From the NCBI GenBank assembly GCA_031271295.1, contig JAISVZ010000035.1:1-64000 (forward strand): 64,000 bases of DNA, written 5' to 3'. Below, piece by piece: positions 1 to 8,900 of this stretch (positions are counted from its first letter, which is position 1; each line of letters begins with the position of its first letter). The DNA is from Clostridiales bacterium (GTDB lineage: Bacteria > Bacillota > Clostridia > Lachnospirales > WQUN01). The position numbers and the translations under genes are program-made. The notes under the pieces were generated by a model. That model saw only the letters and a list, made by a program, of their open reading frames with translations. It searched no databases and had not been told where the DNA came from.

Positions 1-993
1 GCGGATAAGGTTTACGCCGGGGATATCGCGGCGGCGGTGGGTTTAAAGCTTACCACAACGGGCGACACTTTGTGCATGGAGGATAACGAAATTATTCTTG
101 AATCCATGAACTTCCCGGAACCGGTTATATCGGTTGCAATCGAACCGAAAACCAAAGCCGGGCGCGACAAAATGGGCATCTCCCTTCAAAAATTGGCTGA
201 GGAGGACCCAACGTTTAGAACCTTTACAAACCAGGAAACAGGGCAAACAATTATTGAAGGCATGGGCGAGCTGCATCTTGAAATTATTGTTGACCGCCTG
301 CTTCGTGAGTTTAAGGTGGAGGCTAACGTAGGCAAGCCGCAGGTTGCGTATAAGGAAACGTTTAAGAAAACCGTTGAGGCTGAAGGAAAGTATGTACGCC
401 AATCCGGCGGGCACGGCCAGTACGGGCACTGCAAGGTTCGCTTCGAACCTATAGACGCGAACGATTCCGAAAAATCCTACGAATTTGTTAACGGCATTGT
501 GGGCGGAGTTATCCCGAAAGAGTTTATCCCCGCCATTGATAACGGTATTAAAGAAGCGATGCTTTCCGGTATTTTGGGAGGTTATCCGGTTCTGGGCGTT
601 AAGGCGACGCTATACGACGGCAGCTTCCACGAGGTGGACTCGTCCGAAATGGCGTTTAAAATTGCCGGGTCTATGGCCTTTAAAGACGCTATGCGCCGGG
701 GCGACGCAATCCTTCTTGAACCTATAATGAAGGTGGACGTTACCGTACCGGAGGATTATATGGGCGACGTTATAGGAGATATCAACTCCAGGCGCGGGCG
801 CATTGAAGGAATGGAAGCGAGGGGTAACGCTCAGGTAATACATTCGTATGTGCCTCTTGCGGAAATGTTCGGCTACGCTACAGACCTTCGTTCCAAAACC
901 CAGGGGCGCGGCGTTTACGCTATGGAAATTCACCACTACGAAAGCGTTCCCAGAAGCGTTCAGGAAAAGGTTGTATCGGGTAAAAACGTGTAA
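1..993 (+). CDS. fusA: Elongation factor G, C-terminal part (5' end outside window)
   Basis: The frame is open from base 1 and lacks a start, so the window begins inside the gene; 330 codons are visible. EF-G is the GTPase that drives ribosomal translocation and, with RRF, ribosome recycling. The first residues ([21 protein letters not shown]) match the end of domain [18 protein letters not shown] opens domain III, the GGHGQYGH segment lies in domain IV, and the tail ([28 protein letters not shown]) is domain V. The G domain is not in view. The histidine in GGHGQYGH replaces the arginine I expect there; I would not read function into it. tuf follows 89 nt downstream, as in the str operon (rpsL-rpsG-fusA-tuf). 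Family assignment is certain. Confidence 0.98.
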   Translation, partial: ADKVYAGDIAAAVGLKLTTTGDTLCMEDNEIILESMNFPEPVISVAIEPKTKAGRDKMGISLQKLAEEDPTFRTFTNQETGQTIIEGMGELHLEIIVDRLLREFKVEANVGKPQVAYKETFKKTVEAEGKYVRQSGGHGQYGHCKVRFEPIDANDSEKSYEFVNGIVGGVIPKEFIPAIDNGIKEAMLSGILGGYPVLGVKATLYDGSFHEVDSSEMAFKIAGSMAFKDAMRRGDAILLEPIMKVDVTVPEDYMGDVIGDINSRRGRIEGMEARGNAQVIHSYVPLAEMFGYATDLRSKTQGRGVYAMEIHHYESVPRSVQEKVVSGKNV

Positions 994-1016
994 AAAGAGC
1001 CCGTAAAAAGAAAAGC

Positions 1017-1045
1017 TTGCAAATGTTAAATTTAGTTACTATAAT
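1017..1045 (+). promoter_or_regulatory. tuf promoter between fusA and tuf
   Basis: TTGCAA (1017-1022) and TATAAT (1040-1045) are separated by 17 bp, about 38 nt upstream of the tuf start codon. This would give tuf its own transcript in addition to str operon read-through, as is common for this highly expressed gene. The -10 box is perfect and the -35 box is two mismatches from consensus. Confidence 0.7.
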
Positions 1046-1082
1046 ATTGTACAATTCATTAATTTTAAGGAGGATATAAGAA

Positions 1083-2276
1083 ATGGCGAAAGCTAAGTTT
1101 GAAAGAACAAAACCCCATATCAACATCGGAACCATTGGTCACGTTGACCACGGCAAAACAACATTGACGGCAGCCATCACAAAAACTCTTTTTGAAAGAT
1201 ATAAGCTCGGAGAGTTCGTCGCGTTCGATAAAATCGACAAAGCTCCGGAGGAAAGAGAAAGAGGCATTACAATTTCCACCTCGCACGTTGAGTACGAAAC
1301 CCCCAACCGCCACTATGCACACGTTGACTGCCCCGGTCACGCCGACTATGTTAAAAACATGATCACCGGCGCGGCTCAGATGGACGGCGCAATTTTGGTT
1401 GTTGCCGCAACCGACGGCCCTATGGCTCAAACAAGAGAGCACATCCTTTTGGCTCGCCAGGTTGGCGTTCCCAAAATCGTTGTATTTATGAATAAATGCG
1501 ACGCCGTAGACGACGAGGAACTTCTGGATTTAGTAGAAATGGAAATTCGCGACTTATTAAATGAGTACGAATTCCCCGGCGACGACACGCCGATTATCCG
1601 CGGCTCCGCGTTAATCGCTCTTAACGATTCTTCAAGCCCCTGGGCGGACAAAATCGTTGAGCTTTTCGAGCAGGTGGACACTTACATTCCCACACCTGAG
1701 CGCGAAACCGAAAAACCTTTCCTTATGCCTGTTGAGGACGTATTCTCAATTACCGGGCGCGGCACGGTTGCAACCGGCAGAGTTGAGCGCGGCACTCTTA
1801 AAATTCAGGAGGAAGTTGAAATTGTTGGCTTAACCGACGAATCCCGCAAGGTTGTTGTTACCGGTATTGAAATGTTCCGTAAATTGCTCGACCGCGCCGA
1901 AGCGGGCGACAACATCGGAGCGCTTCTTCGCGGCGTTCAAAGAACGGATATCGAACGCGGCCAAGTTTTGGCAAAACCGGGTTCCATAACCCCTCATACG
2001 GATTTTAACGCTCAGGTTTACGTTCTTTCACAGGAAGAGGGCGGCCGTCACAAACCGTTCTTTAACAACTACAGGCCGCAGTTCTATTTCAGAACAACCG
2101 ACGTTACAGGCGTTATCACATTGCCGGAAGGCGTTGAAATGTGTATGCCGGGCGATAACATCGAAATGAAAATAGACCTTATCACTCCTATCGCTATGGA
2201 TGAGGGCGTTCGCTTCTCTATCCGCGAAGGCGGCAGGACTGTTGGCGCGGGCTCTGTTGTTAAAATTAATAAGTAA
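1083..2276 (+). CDS. tuf: Elongation factor Tu
   Basis: This is a full-length 397-residue EF-Tu, the GTPase that brings aminoacyl-tRNA to the ribosomal A site. The P-loop GHVDHGKT is at residues 19-26, followed by the DCPGH switch II motif and the guanine-specificity motif NKCD near residue 136. Domain III ends with the conserved [10 protein letters not shown] stretch. The ATG at 1083 is preceded by AAGGAGG at 1067-1073 with a 9-nt spacer, so the start is secure. It sits 89 nt after fusA and has its own promoter. A palindromic element begins at the base after the stop codon and may act as a 3' end structure. Confidence 0.99.
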   Translation: MAKAKFERTKPHINIGTIGHVDHGKTTLTAAITKTLFERYKLGEFVAFDKIDKAPEERERGITISTSHVEYETPNRHYAHVDCPGHADYVKNMITGAAQMDGAILVVAATDGPMAQTREHILLARQVGVPKIVVFMNKCDAVDDEELLDLVEMEIRDLLNEYEFPGDDTPIIRGSALIALNDSSSPWADKIVELFEQVDTYIPTPERETEKPFLMPVEDVFSITGRGTVATGRVERGTLKIQEEVEIVGLTDESRKVVVTGIEMFRKLLDRAEAGDNIGALLRGVQRTDIERGQVLAKPGSITPHTDFNAQVYVLSQEEGGRHKPFFNNYRPQFYFRTTDVTGVITLPEGVEMCMPGDNIEMKIDLITPIAMDEGVRFSIREGGRTVGAGSVVKINK

Positions 2277-2377
2277 TACTAATTCCAATTTAAAAAGTTG
2301 AAGCCAAGCCCCCAAAATCGCCGTGGTTTTCGGCGTTTTTTGGGCACCGATTTCAAACTTTTTAAACAGAATTAGTA
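2277..2377. repeat. Palindromic MITE-like element, copy 1 (101 bp)
   Basis: The ends are inverted repeats: TACTAATTCCAATTTAAAAA on the left matches the complement of the right end (TTTTTAAACAGAATTAGTA) with few differences. The interior is also self-complementary, with CCCAAAATCGCCG facing CGGCGTTTTTTGGG around a short loop, so the whole unit can fold into one long hairpin. A second 101-bp copy lies at 5036-5136, a shorter 77-bp relative at 5698-5774 and a right-end fragment at 45224-45257. No coding capacity is visible. It starts at the base after the tuf stop codon and could contribute to termination. I infer a non-autonomous element; no matching transposase is in the window. Confidence 0.75.
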
Positions 2378-2400
2378 TAAGGTAATTTGTAGCGAATAAT

Positions 2401-2431
2401 AGGCTGTTGCAGTACGCAGCAGCCTTTTTAT
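2401..2431 (+). terminator. Terminator after tuf
   Basis: GGCTGTTGC and GCAGCAGCC form a 9-bp stem with one G-T pair around a short loop, followed by TTTTTATA. It lies between the palindromic element and the next gene and is the likely intrinsic terminator of the fusA-tuf transcript. Confidence 0.7.
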
Positions 2432-2515
2432 ATTCTGGAGGGCGTAGTTTGAAAAAATTTTCATTAAACTAAACTCTGCGGCAGAAAATTAATAAATCCA
2501 TTGGGAGATGAACAA

Positions 2516-3292
2516 ATGGCAAAGGTCGATTCGGAAAACTACGGGGAACTGGTGAAATTTTTTGGGCAGACAAAGGATACTTATGTGTTTAACGATGAAA
2601 CGTCCGTTAACGGGATAAGTATTCTAATTAGCGTGATGAAGGATATGGGGCTTAACCCGAATGTAACTGAGGATTTAAAAAAAGGGTTTATGCATCTGTT
2701 TAATATAGAGTTAATAAATATGCCGGATCTTAACCGAGGGCGCTATATTTTTACGCCGAACCACGTAAGCGATGTGGACGCGCCGATATTGGGGCTGCTT
2801 CACCGCAAAATGAGGATAGTATCCAAAAACGATTGGACAAATAACGAAAAGCTGAAGGGCTTTTTGAGGCTTCATTACGATTTGCGCGGGCTTGACCGTA
2901 CTTCCCTTCAAAGCCTGCGGGATTTGCTAACGAGCTCAATCGCGTATTTTAACGATAACAAAGACGATAACAGGCACTTTTTAGTTTTCAGCCAAGGCAC
3001 TATTTCGGATTTTAACAACAACAGCCTTGAGCGAATTTCAACCATCGCGCAGAAAATATCGGAGAAAACGAACGTGCCTATTGTGAATATTTTTGCGGAA
3101 CAGGTTTCGCTGTCTTATCCAACAAGAATTGTGTTCGATGAACCGATGTTTTTATCCAAAAAGGATGATTTTCGCAAAATTTGGTTAGAACGCGAAAAGT
3201 TTTTGCAGGATTCGCTGCAACCTCCCGCGCGCCGTCCCAACCTAACAACCAAACATCAAAACAATAACAAACCGGGAGACCTTTACTTTTAA
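2516..3292 (+). CDS. PlsC-like 1-acylglycerol-3-phosphate acyltransferase family protein
   Basis: This is a 258-residue protein of the lysophospholipid acyltransferase (LPLAT/PlsC) type, which moves an acyl chain to lysophosphatidic acid or a related acceptor at the inner membrane face. Two family blocks are visible: NHVSDVDAP carries the catalytic HX4D motif, and FSQGTIS stands where FPEGTRS is usual in the substrate block. The divergence of the second block and the lack of an obvious membrane anchor leave the acceptor open. The ATG at 2516 is chosen because GGGAG (2503-2507) sits 8 nt upstream; a TTG at 2501 would have no ribosome binding site. The last codons run into a terminator hairpin. 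It appears monocistronic. Confidence 0.75.
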   Translation: MAKVDSENYGELVKFFGQTKDTYVFNDETSVNGISILISVMKDMGLNPNVTEDLKKGFMHLFNIELINMPDLNRGRYIFTPNHVSDVDAPILGLLHRKMRIVSKNDWTNNEKLKGFLRLHYDLRGLDRTSLQSLRDLLTSSIAYFNDNKDDNRHFLVFSQGTISDFNNNSLERISTIAQKISEKTNVPIVNIFAEQVSLSYPTRIVFDEPMFLSKKDDFRKIWLEREKFLQDSLQPPARRPNLTTKHQNNNKPGDLYF

Positions 3293-3312
3293 AGGCTCCC
3301 GGTTTAATTTTT
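3269..3312 (+). terminator. Terminator overlapping the acyltransferase stop codon
   Basis: AAACCGGGAG and CTCCCGGTTT form a strong stem that begins inside the coding end, has the TAA stop (3290-3292) in its loop region, and is followed by AATTTTTA. It also separates this gene from the converging ffs gene. Confidence 0.75.
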
Positions 3313-3315
3313 ATG

Positions 3316-3588
3316 AAAAAATCCGTGCGCGATACCCTCGACATTTCCCCCCGGACGTTACCGCCGCCGTTAACTCAAACCAAGCGCCCTCGCGGCACAT
3401 AAGCACTCTTGCTTAGCGCTGCTTCCTTCCGAACCTGACGCGGTTCACAAGCGCCTATTGCGCAAGACTCGGCCTTCAACGCCACGTATCGGCGGGCAGG
3501 CTCTATTGAGAAATGCCTGAGGCAAAGCATCACCCCCGCTGTAGCGGATTGCGGGTACAGGGAACCGCTGACTCCCCGGCTAGCACGG
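3316..3588 (-). ncRNA. ffs: Signal recognition particle RNA, large bacterial type (scRNA/6S-like)
   Basis: Read on the minus strand, the RNA starts near TTCCGTGCTAGCCGGGG and contains the universally conserved SRP domain IV hairpin (CAGGTTCGGAAGGAAGCAGC, complement of about 3418-3437). It also contains the Alu-domain block GCCGGGGAGTCAGCGGTTCC. The terminal TCCGTGC pairs with GCACGGA at the 3' end, followed by TTTTTT. At about 270 nt with an Alu domain it is the long form found in Bacillus and Clostridium, not the 4.5S form of E. coli. It forms the SRP with Ffh and targets nascent membrane proteins to FtsY and Sec. The exact ends after processing are not determined. Confidence 0.93.
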
Positions 3589-3614
3589 AATATTTATAAC
3601 TTATTCGCGGCTTT

Positions 3615-3643
3615 AGTATACATTAAGCGGATTGTTTGCGCAA
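3615..3643 (-). promoter_or_regulatory. ffs promoter
   Basis: On the minus strand TTGCGC (3638-3643) and TATACT (3615-3620) are 17 bp apart. Transcription would start about 20 nt before the mature SRP RNA, fitting the 5' leader that is trimmed from precursor scRNA in Bacillus. Confidence 0.6.
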
Positions 3644-3840
3644 GGGTTAAATTACGTTAAAAAAACATACTTAGGCGAAAAAACTTTTAGCTGCATTTGG
3701 ATATTTATGAGCCGTTCTAAAATAAATTCATTAAAAGGCCGGGTGCGAAGCGATAACCCCGGAGCGAATGTACAGGGGGGGTAAAGGCGCAGGAAGAAAG
3801 ACAGTAAAATCAAGGATTGGCGGCAAACGGGGTTTGCATG
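3644..3840. other. No supported gene
   Basis: About 200 bp between the ffs promoter and the CPBP terminator. A 65-codon plus-strand frame starts in it at 3768 but has no clear ribosome binding site, no recognisable product, and runs through the terminator hairpin and into the opposite-strand gene. I see no RNA gene or repeat here. Confidence 0.4.
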
Positions 3841-3871
3841 AAAAACGGATACGAGTTGGTATCCGTTTTTT
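3841..3871 (-). terminator. Terminator of the CPBP gene (bidirectional shape)
   Basis: AAAAACGGATAC and GTATCCGTTTTT form a perfect stem around a 6-nt loop, with a T run on either strand. On the minus strand it lies 55 nt past the CPBP stop codon. Confidence 0.75.
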
Positions 3872-3925
3872 GCGTTTTGGGGAAATAATGCGTACTACAG
3901 AGTATGCTTATTTTGCGCATAGGCT

Positions 3926-4627
3926 TTATCCAAATAAGGTCGAACCGAAATTCACCAGAAAATGACATATCGTTGGGGATATCAGCGAGTTGTATTTACG
4001 ATACAGAAAATTAAATAAAAGATGCATAACAAGCGTAGTTAACAGCCAAAAAGAATTAGCTGCAAAGAAATCTATGAGATTACCGTCATTACGGTTGAAC
4101 AGTTGAAACGGTATGTGCATACCCATAAAAAGAACGCTACCAACGATGACCGCTGCGGCATCTGATTTTATAGCGCCGTACAGCCGCGTTTGTATATACC
4201 CTCTGAAAACCAGCTCCTCTATGAAAGCGATAATTACCAGCATGTAGAAGAAGTTCCACGGTATCGAATCAAACCCCATCCACTGTCCGCCTGACAAAAT
4301 TGTCGGGATAATATTGGCGCATATTGAAAGGATAAGACCCGCCACTGCACCAATTATTAGTGACCGTTTGAAATGACTGAGTGTAAACCCCACTGTGCTG
4401 AATTTCTGCTTGCGTATACGTATGATAACCAAAACCATAGCAGCAAGCAGAACATTCGCAAATATTGCTATTAAATTAGAACCTGAAATCATACCAATGT
4501 ATCCTGCGGCCAAGTACAGCACAATCACACAGATATATAAGCCAACCGCCAATACCGCTTCAATTTTGTTATAGGCCATTGTCATTTGTTTGTAGCTTGG
4601 GTCTGTCGTTAAAATTTTCTTTATCAA
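3926..4627 (-). CDS. CPBP family intramembrane metalloprotease (Abi-like)
   Basis: This is a multi-pass membrane protein with the CPBP (PF02517) active-site motifs: EELVFR (the EExxxR motif, in IEELVFRGYIQ), FMGMH (FxxxH) and HFLVN (HxxxN) near the C-terminus. Members are glutamate-type intramembrane proteases related to CAAX prenyl endopeptidases. Bacterial copies are often linked to bacteriocin immunity or are orphans; no bacteriocin gene is seen here. The start is uncertain. I give a TTG at 4627 because AGGAGA lies 10 nt upstream. The frame is open to a TTG at 4693, but that codon lies inside a 14-bp inverted repeat; an ATG at 4585 lacks a ribosome binding site. The gene is AT-rich and lies between two copies of an ffs 3' segment, suggesting recent arrival. 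Confidence 0.85.
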   Translation of the reverse strand: MIKKILTTDPSYKQMTMAYNKIEAVLAVGLYICVIVLYLAAGYIGMISGSNLIAIFANVLLAAMVLVIIRIRKQKFSTVGFTLSHFKRSLIIGAVAGLILSICANIIPTILSGGQWMGFDSIPWNFFYMLVIIAFIEELVFRGYIQTRLYGAIKSDAAAVIVGSVLFMGMHIPFQLFNRNDGNLIDFFAANSFWLLTTLVMHLLFNFLYRKYNSLISPTICHFLVNFGSTLFG

Positions 4628-4691
4628 TGAAAATCTTTCTCCTATCCAAATGTTGTTCAATATAAATAACTTTCGCTCCGCCTTATCTTTC

Positions 4692-4733
4692 AAAGGCTTT
4701 ACGCTAATGCCTCCGCAACAGCGTAAAGCCTTT
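4692..4733. repeat. Perfect 14-bp inverted repeat upstream of the CPBP gene
   Basis: AAAGGCTTTACGCT (4692-4705) is repeated as its exact reverse complement at 4720-4733 around a 14-nt loop. It lies just before the likely CPBP start and could be an operator, an attenuator or the terminator of whatever lies further upstream on the minus strand; no long T run follows. Confidence 0.6.
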
Positions 4734-4754
4734 AACCGCCGCAGGCGGCAAGTT

Positions 4755-4817
4755 AAAATCCGTGCGCGATACCCTCGACATTTCCCCCCGGACGTTACCG
4801 CCGCCGTTAGCTCAAAC
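4755..4817. repeat. Duplicated 63-bp 3' end of ffs
   Basis: These 63 bases match 3318-3380, the 3' end of the SRP RNA gene, in the same orientation at 62 of 63 positions (one A to G change). The rest of ffs is not repeated upstream of this copy, so it is an orphan fragment. The two copies bracket the body of ffs, its promoter and the CPBP gene. Confidence 0.9.
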
Positions 4818-5035
4818 TCTTCTTAAAATCATCTGACCACTCATTAGGATTTGGATAATAAGCGGTTATCAGCCACAACTCATTTGAACCGACTCCACAA
4901 ACAATATGCAGCAGTTGACTATCTTCCCCCTGTCCCAACACCAAACAGCTTGGGTAAGGATAGTCATCCTGATATTGTTCTATTATTTCCCCATTTAGTA
5001 AAGCGCATATAACGCTAAAATGAGCCGTTGACTGA
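4807..5035 (-). pseudogene. DUF4258 family protein, 5'-truncated by a palindromic element
   Basis: Minus-strand translation from 5040 to the TAA at 4807-4809 gives a continuous C-terminal DUF4258 domain. Visible parts are NGEIIEQYQDDYPYPSCLVL, then LLHIVCGVGSNELWLITAYY and PNPNEWSDDFKK, matching my recollection of the family pattern (EY..D.PYPSCLVLG, LHVVCG, ITAYYPDP..W). DUF4258 proteins are small and RelE/HigB-like and are often found beside an antitoxin-like partner. The start and N-terminal part are missing because the palindromic element at 5036-5136 joins the frame directly. The last codons (KSLS, stop) are read from the duplicated ffs fragment, so the 3' end is rearranged too. Almost certainly non-functional. 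Confidence 0.7.
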
Positions 5036-5136
5036 TACCAATTCCAATTTAAAAAGTTGAAGCCAAGCCCTCAAAATCGCCGTGATTTTCGGCGTTTTGG
5101 GGGCGCCGGTTTCAAACTTTTTAACCAGAATTAGTA
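5036..5136. repeat. Palindromic MITE-like element, copy 2 (101 bp)
   Basis: Same length, orientation and layout as the copy at 2277-2377, differing at roughly one base in ten. The left end is TACCAATTCCAATTT and the right end TTTTTAACCAGAATTAGTA. It adjoins the truncated DUF4258 frame on its left side, so it appears to have inserted in or replaced the start of that gene. Confidence 0.75.
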
Positions 5137-5149
5137 TGACTTTAGAGAA

Positions 5150-5302
5150 TTATACCATACTGCCTTTCGCATTTCTATGGCGAATTTCAGCGTTTGATAT
5201 ATGCTGAAGCGTCAGCGGCACGTTGCTGGCGATATAATTAACGCCGAAACTCCATATAACCCCTGTTGAAGTTGGCGCAAGGGTGTGAAAAGTAAGCGGC
5301 AA
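5150..5302 (-). pseudogene. Possible 50-codon remnant, function unknown
   Basis: A minus-strand frame from TTG 5302 to TAA 5150 reads through TSTGVIWSFGVNYIASNVPL and ends in NAEIRHRNAKGSMV. I do not recognise a domain and there is no ribosome binding site. It ends 14 nt before the palindromic element and lies upstream of the DUF4258 remnant on the same strand, so it may be debris of a partner gene. It could equally be a chance frame. Confidence 0.2.
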
Positions 5303-5553
5303 TATGTTTATAATTCCGAATATTTGTCAATAATTAAGCAAAACGCAAAACGCAAAAACATACCGCAAAGCGTATTAAGCACAAAAAAACCCAGTACATA
5401 AATACTGAGCTAAGAACAAAACCGGTTGCGCAAAACCGCTATTTAAAAGCCGCGCAAACTTTCACAAACCAATTAGCAAAATATTGCACTTAAAACATAT
5501 AAAAATGCTAAAAATTAACGCTAAATTTCATGTAATTTAAGCGAATCAAGCTG
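5303..5553. other. AT-rich intergenic region, no gene seen
   Basis: There are no coding frames with a ribosome binding site and no RNA gene. A weak hairpin (CAGTA/TACTG near 5392-5408) next to an A run could be a poor minus-strand terminator. The rpoBC promoter begins at the end of this stretch. Confidence 0.4.
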
Positions 5554-5583
5554 TTGACAAAAATATCCGCAGTATGATAGAAT
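5554..5583 (+). promoter_or_regulatory. rpoBC promoter
   Basis: A consensus -35 TTGACA (5554-5559) and a -10 TAGAAT (5578-5583) are separated by 18 bp. The predicted start near 5590 leaves a leader of about 355 nt before rpoB. No rplJL genes precede rpoB here, so the operon needs its own promoter. Confidence 0.75.
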
Positions 5584-5589
5584 ACTTCA

Positions 5590-5946
5590 ATGCGCAAACT
5601 GCGCTTTTTAACGGAATCTAAATTATTATAACACGGCGTTTTCCAAATTACAATAATAAATTTTAATTTTCGCCAAATATGCTAAATGCATACCTAATAC
5701 TAATTCCAATTTTGAATAAGGAAAGAATCAATCCCCAAAAACTGCCGGGTTCGGCTTTTTAAACGGAATTAGTATAATGCATTTATTTTTATTCTTTTTT
5801 TATAATTTATTCGGGAATTATTCTTTAAAATTTCTATAACGGTTTAAAATTAAATTCTGATTTTTTCATTTCTTTATGAGGTGGTGTTTTGCGGGTTTTC
5901 GCAAACCCTCCATCCAGGCAATTTTCAATTTTTAAGGAGCGATTAT
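5590..5946 (+). other. Long rpoB leader
   Basis: About 355 nt lie between the predicted transcription start and the rpoB ATG, with no credible ORF. It contains the 77-bp palindromic element at 5698-5774, which would form a hairpin in the transcript. A GGTGG at 5880-5884 is not followed by a convincing gene. The leader may carry regulation, but no known riboswitch or L10-type leader is recognisable to me. Confidence 0.5.
5698..5774. repeat. Palindromic MITE-like element, copy 3 (77 bp, shorter form)
   Basis: It begins TACTAATTCCAATTTTGA and ends TTTTTAAACGGAATTAGTA, the same ends as the 101-bp copies. The interior is shorter and different, with CCCCAAAAACTGCCG facing CGGCTTTTT. It lies inside the rpoB leader downstream of the promoter. 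Confidence 0.65.
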
Positions 5947-8900
5947 ATGGAGAAACACAGAATCAAACCTGTGGGGTATGGAAAAGAAACGAGGATGAGC
6001 TATTCGCGCATAGACGAAGCGCTTGAGATGCCGAACCTTATCGAGGTTCAGAAAAATAGCTATAAGTGGTTTTTAGAGGAAGGCCTTTCCGAGGTTTTCT
6101 CGGACATTTCTCCCATTACGGATTACAGCGGAAATTTAGTTTTGGAATTTATAGGCTATTCGCTGGATTCGGAACCGAAATACTCAATTGAGCAGTGTAA
6201 GGAGCGTGACGCCACTTATGCTGCCGCTTTGCGTGTAAAAGCACGCCTTCGCAATAAGGAAAACGATGAAATAAAAGAGCAGGAAATCTTTATGGGGGAT
6301 TTTCCGCTGATGACGGAGAACGGAACGTTTATAATTAACGGCGCGGAGCGCGTTATTGTAAGCCAGCTTGTACGTTCGCCCGGTATTTATTTCAACATGG
6401 AATACGATAAGGTGGGCAAAAACCTTATAACCTCAACGGTAATGCCTAACCGGGGTGCGTGGCTGGAATACGAAACGGATTCGAACGACGTTTTCAGCGT
6501 ACGCGTTGACAGAACGCGAAAGGTGCCGGTAACGGTTTTAATGCGTTCGTTCGGCCTTGGCACCGACGCGGATATTATAGACATGTTTGGGGAAGACCCT
6601 AAAATTATGGCTACAATAGAAAAGGACGTTAGTAAATCCCGCGAGGAAGGGCTTATAGAAATGTACAGGCGCATTCGCCCCGGCGAGCCGCCCACGGTTG
6701 AAAACTCGGATTCCCTTCTTAAAAGCATGTTTTTCGACCATAAACGGTACGATTTGGCAAAGGTAGGCCGCTATAAATTTAACAAAAAGCTCCATTTTAA
6801 AAACCGCGTAAAAGGCTTTAAGCTTGCGGATAAGGTTGTAGACCCTAACACGGGCGAGGTTATAGGCGAAATTGGGCAAGAAATTACGGCGGAGCTTGCA
6901 ACCCTTATACAAGATACCGGCGTGCCTTACGTTCAGGTTACCGCCGGGGACAGAGTTGTTAAGGTTTTAAGCAACTTAGCGGTAAAAATAGACAGGTATT
7001 TGGAAAGCTCCGGCCTTACAGCTCAGGAGCTTGGCATTAAGGAAAGCGTATATTACCCAACTTTGGTGGATTTGCTCTACACCTACGAAAACCCGAAGGA
7101 ATTAAAGGACGCTATTTTGTCTAACATCAACGCTTTAGTGCCCAAGTATATAACCTATGAGGATATTTTCGCTTCAATGAACTACGCGATGCATCTGGAT
7201 TATGAAGTAGGGCGCAAGGACGATATCGACCATTTGGGCAACCGCAGAATCCGCGCGGTAGGCGAGCTTTTGCAAAACCAGTTCCGTATAGGGCTTTCGC
7301 GTATGGAGCGTGTGGTTAGAGAACGCATGAACATTCAGGATTTGGATATTGTAACACCCCAGGGGCTTATCAACATACGCCCGGTAACGGCAGCTATTAA
7401 GGAATTTTTCGGAAGTTCGCAGCTTTCGCAGTTTATGGACCAAACCAACCCCATGAGTGAGCTTAATCACAAGCGCCGCCTTTCGGCGCTGGGGCCAGGC
7501 GGCTTATCGAGGGATAGGGCAGGGTTCGAAGTAAGGGACGTTCATTCTTCGCATTACGGGCGCATGTGCCTTATAGAAACGCCTGAAGGCCCGAACATTG
7601 GGCTTATAAACTCTTTGGCAACATACGCCAGAATTAACGAATACGGTTTTATAGAAGCGCCGTATCGCCTTGTTGAAAAGATTGACGGCAAAAGCCGCGT
7701 AACCAAGGAATTTGTGTACGTAACCGCCGATGAAGAGGAAAATTATTTCTGCGCTCAGGCAAACGAACCTCTTGATGAAGACGGCTATTTTATAAACCCG
7801 AAGGTATCGGGACGCTTAAAAGAGGATATTCTTGAAATTGAACGGGATAAGGTTGAGCTTATGGACGTTTCGCCGAAGCAAATTGTTTCGGTTGCAACCG
7901 CGCTTATTCCGTTTTTGGAAAACGACGAAAGTACAAGAGCTCTTATGGGTTCGAACATGCAAAGGCAGGCCGTTCCGCTTTTAAAAACGGAAGCTCCTAT
8001 TGTTGGAACGGGTATGGAATATAAAACGGCTATCGATTCCGGCGTTGTTATGCTTGCAAAGCAGGCGGGTGTTGCCGAACGTGTGTCCGCTTCGGAAATT
8101 GTTATAAAAGGCGACGACGGCAAACGCCACTTGTACAAGCTTACAAAGTTTCTGCGCAGTAACCAGGGAACCTGCATAAACCAAGTTCCTATTGTAAAAA
8201 AAGGTCAGGAGGTTAAAGAGGGCGATGTTATCGCAGACGGCCCCTCCACCGACAGCGGAGAATTAGCGCTTGGCAAAAACGTTTTGATAGGGTTTATGAC
8301 ATGGGAAGGCTTTAATTACGAGGACGCCATTTTATTAAGCGAAAAGTTAGTGGAAGAGGACGTTTACACATCCATCCATATCGAGGAATACGAAGCCGAA
8401 GCGCGTGATACCAAACTCGGCGCGGAGGAAATTACAAGGGATGTGCCGAACGTAGGCGAAGAAGCGCTTAAGGATTTGAACGAATCGGGTATTATCCGCA
8501 TAGGCGCGGAAGTTTTCCCCAACGATATTTTGGTTGGAAAGGTTACGCCAAAGGGCGAAACCGAACTTACCGCGGAAGAGCGTCTGCTTCGCGCGATATT
8601 CGGCGAAAAGGCGCGCGAGGTTCGCGATACTTCGCTTAGAGTGCCGCACGGTGAGGGCGGTATTGTAGTGGATGTTAAAATTTTTACAAGAGAGAACGGA
8701 GACGAACTTCCGCCCGGCGTTAACCAGCTTGTTATGGTATATGTGGCGCAAAAGCGAAAAATCTCCGTTGGGGATAAAATGGCCGGGCGGCACGGAAACA
8801 AGGGCGTTATTTCCAGAGTTTTGCCGGTGGAGGATATGCCGTTTCTGCCGAACGGAAGGCCGCTTGATATTGTGCTTAACCCGCTTGGCGTGCCATCGCG

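Noticed and set aside
3768-3965. 65-codon plus-strand ORF in the ffs-CPBP gap
   Set aside because: No clear ribosome binding site, reads through a terminator hairpin and overlaps the CPBP 3' end; composition looks random.
3318-4817. Integrative element with ffs as attachment site
   Set aside because: The orphan repeat lies on the 5' side of ffs, excision would delete the gene body, and no integrase is present between the copies.
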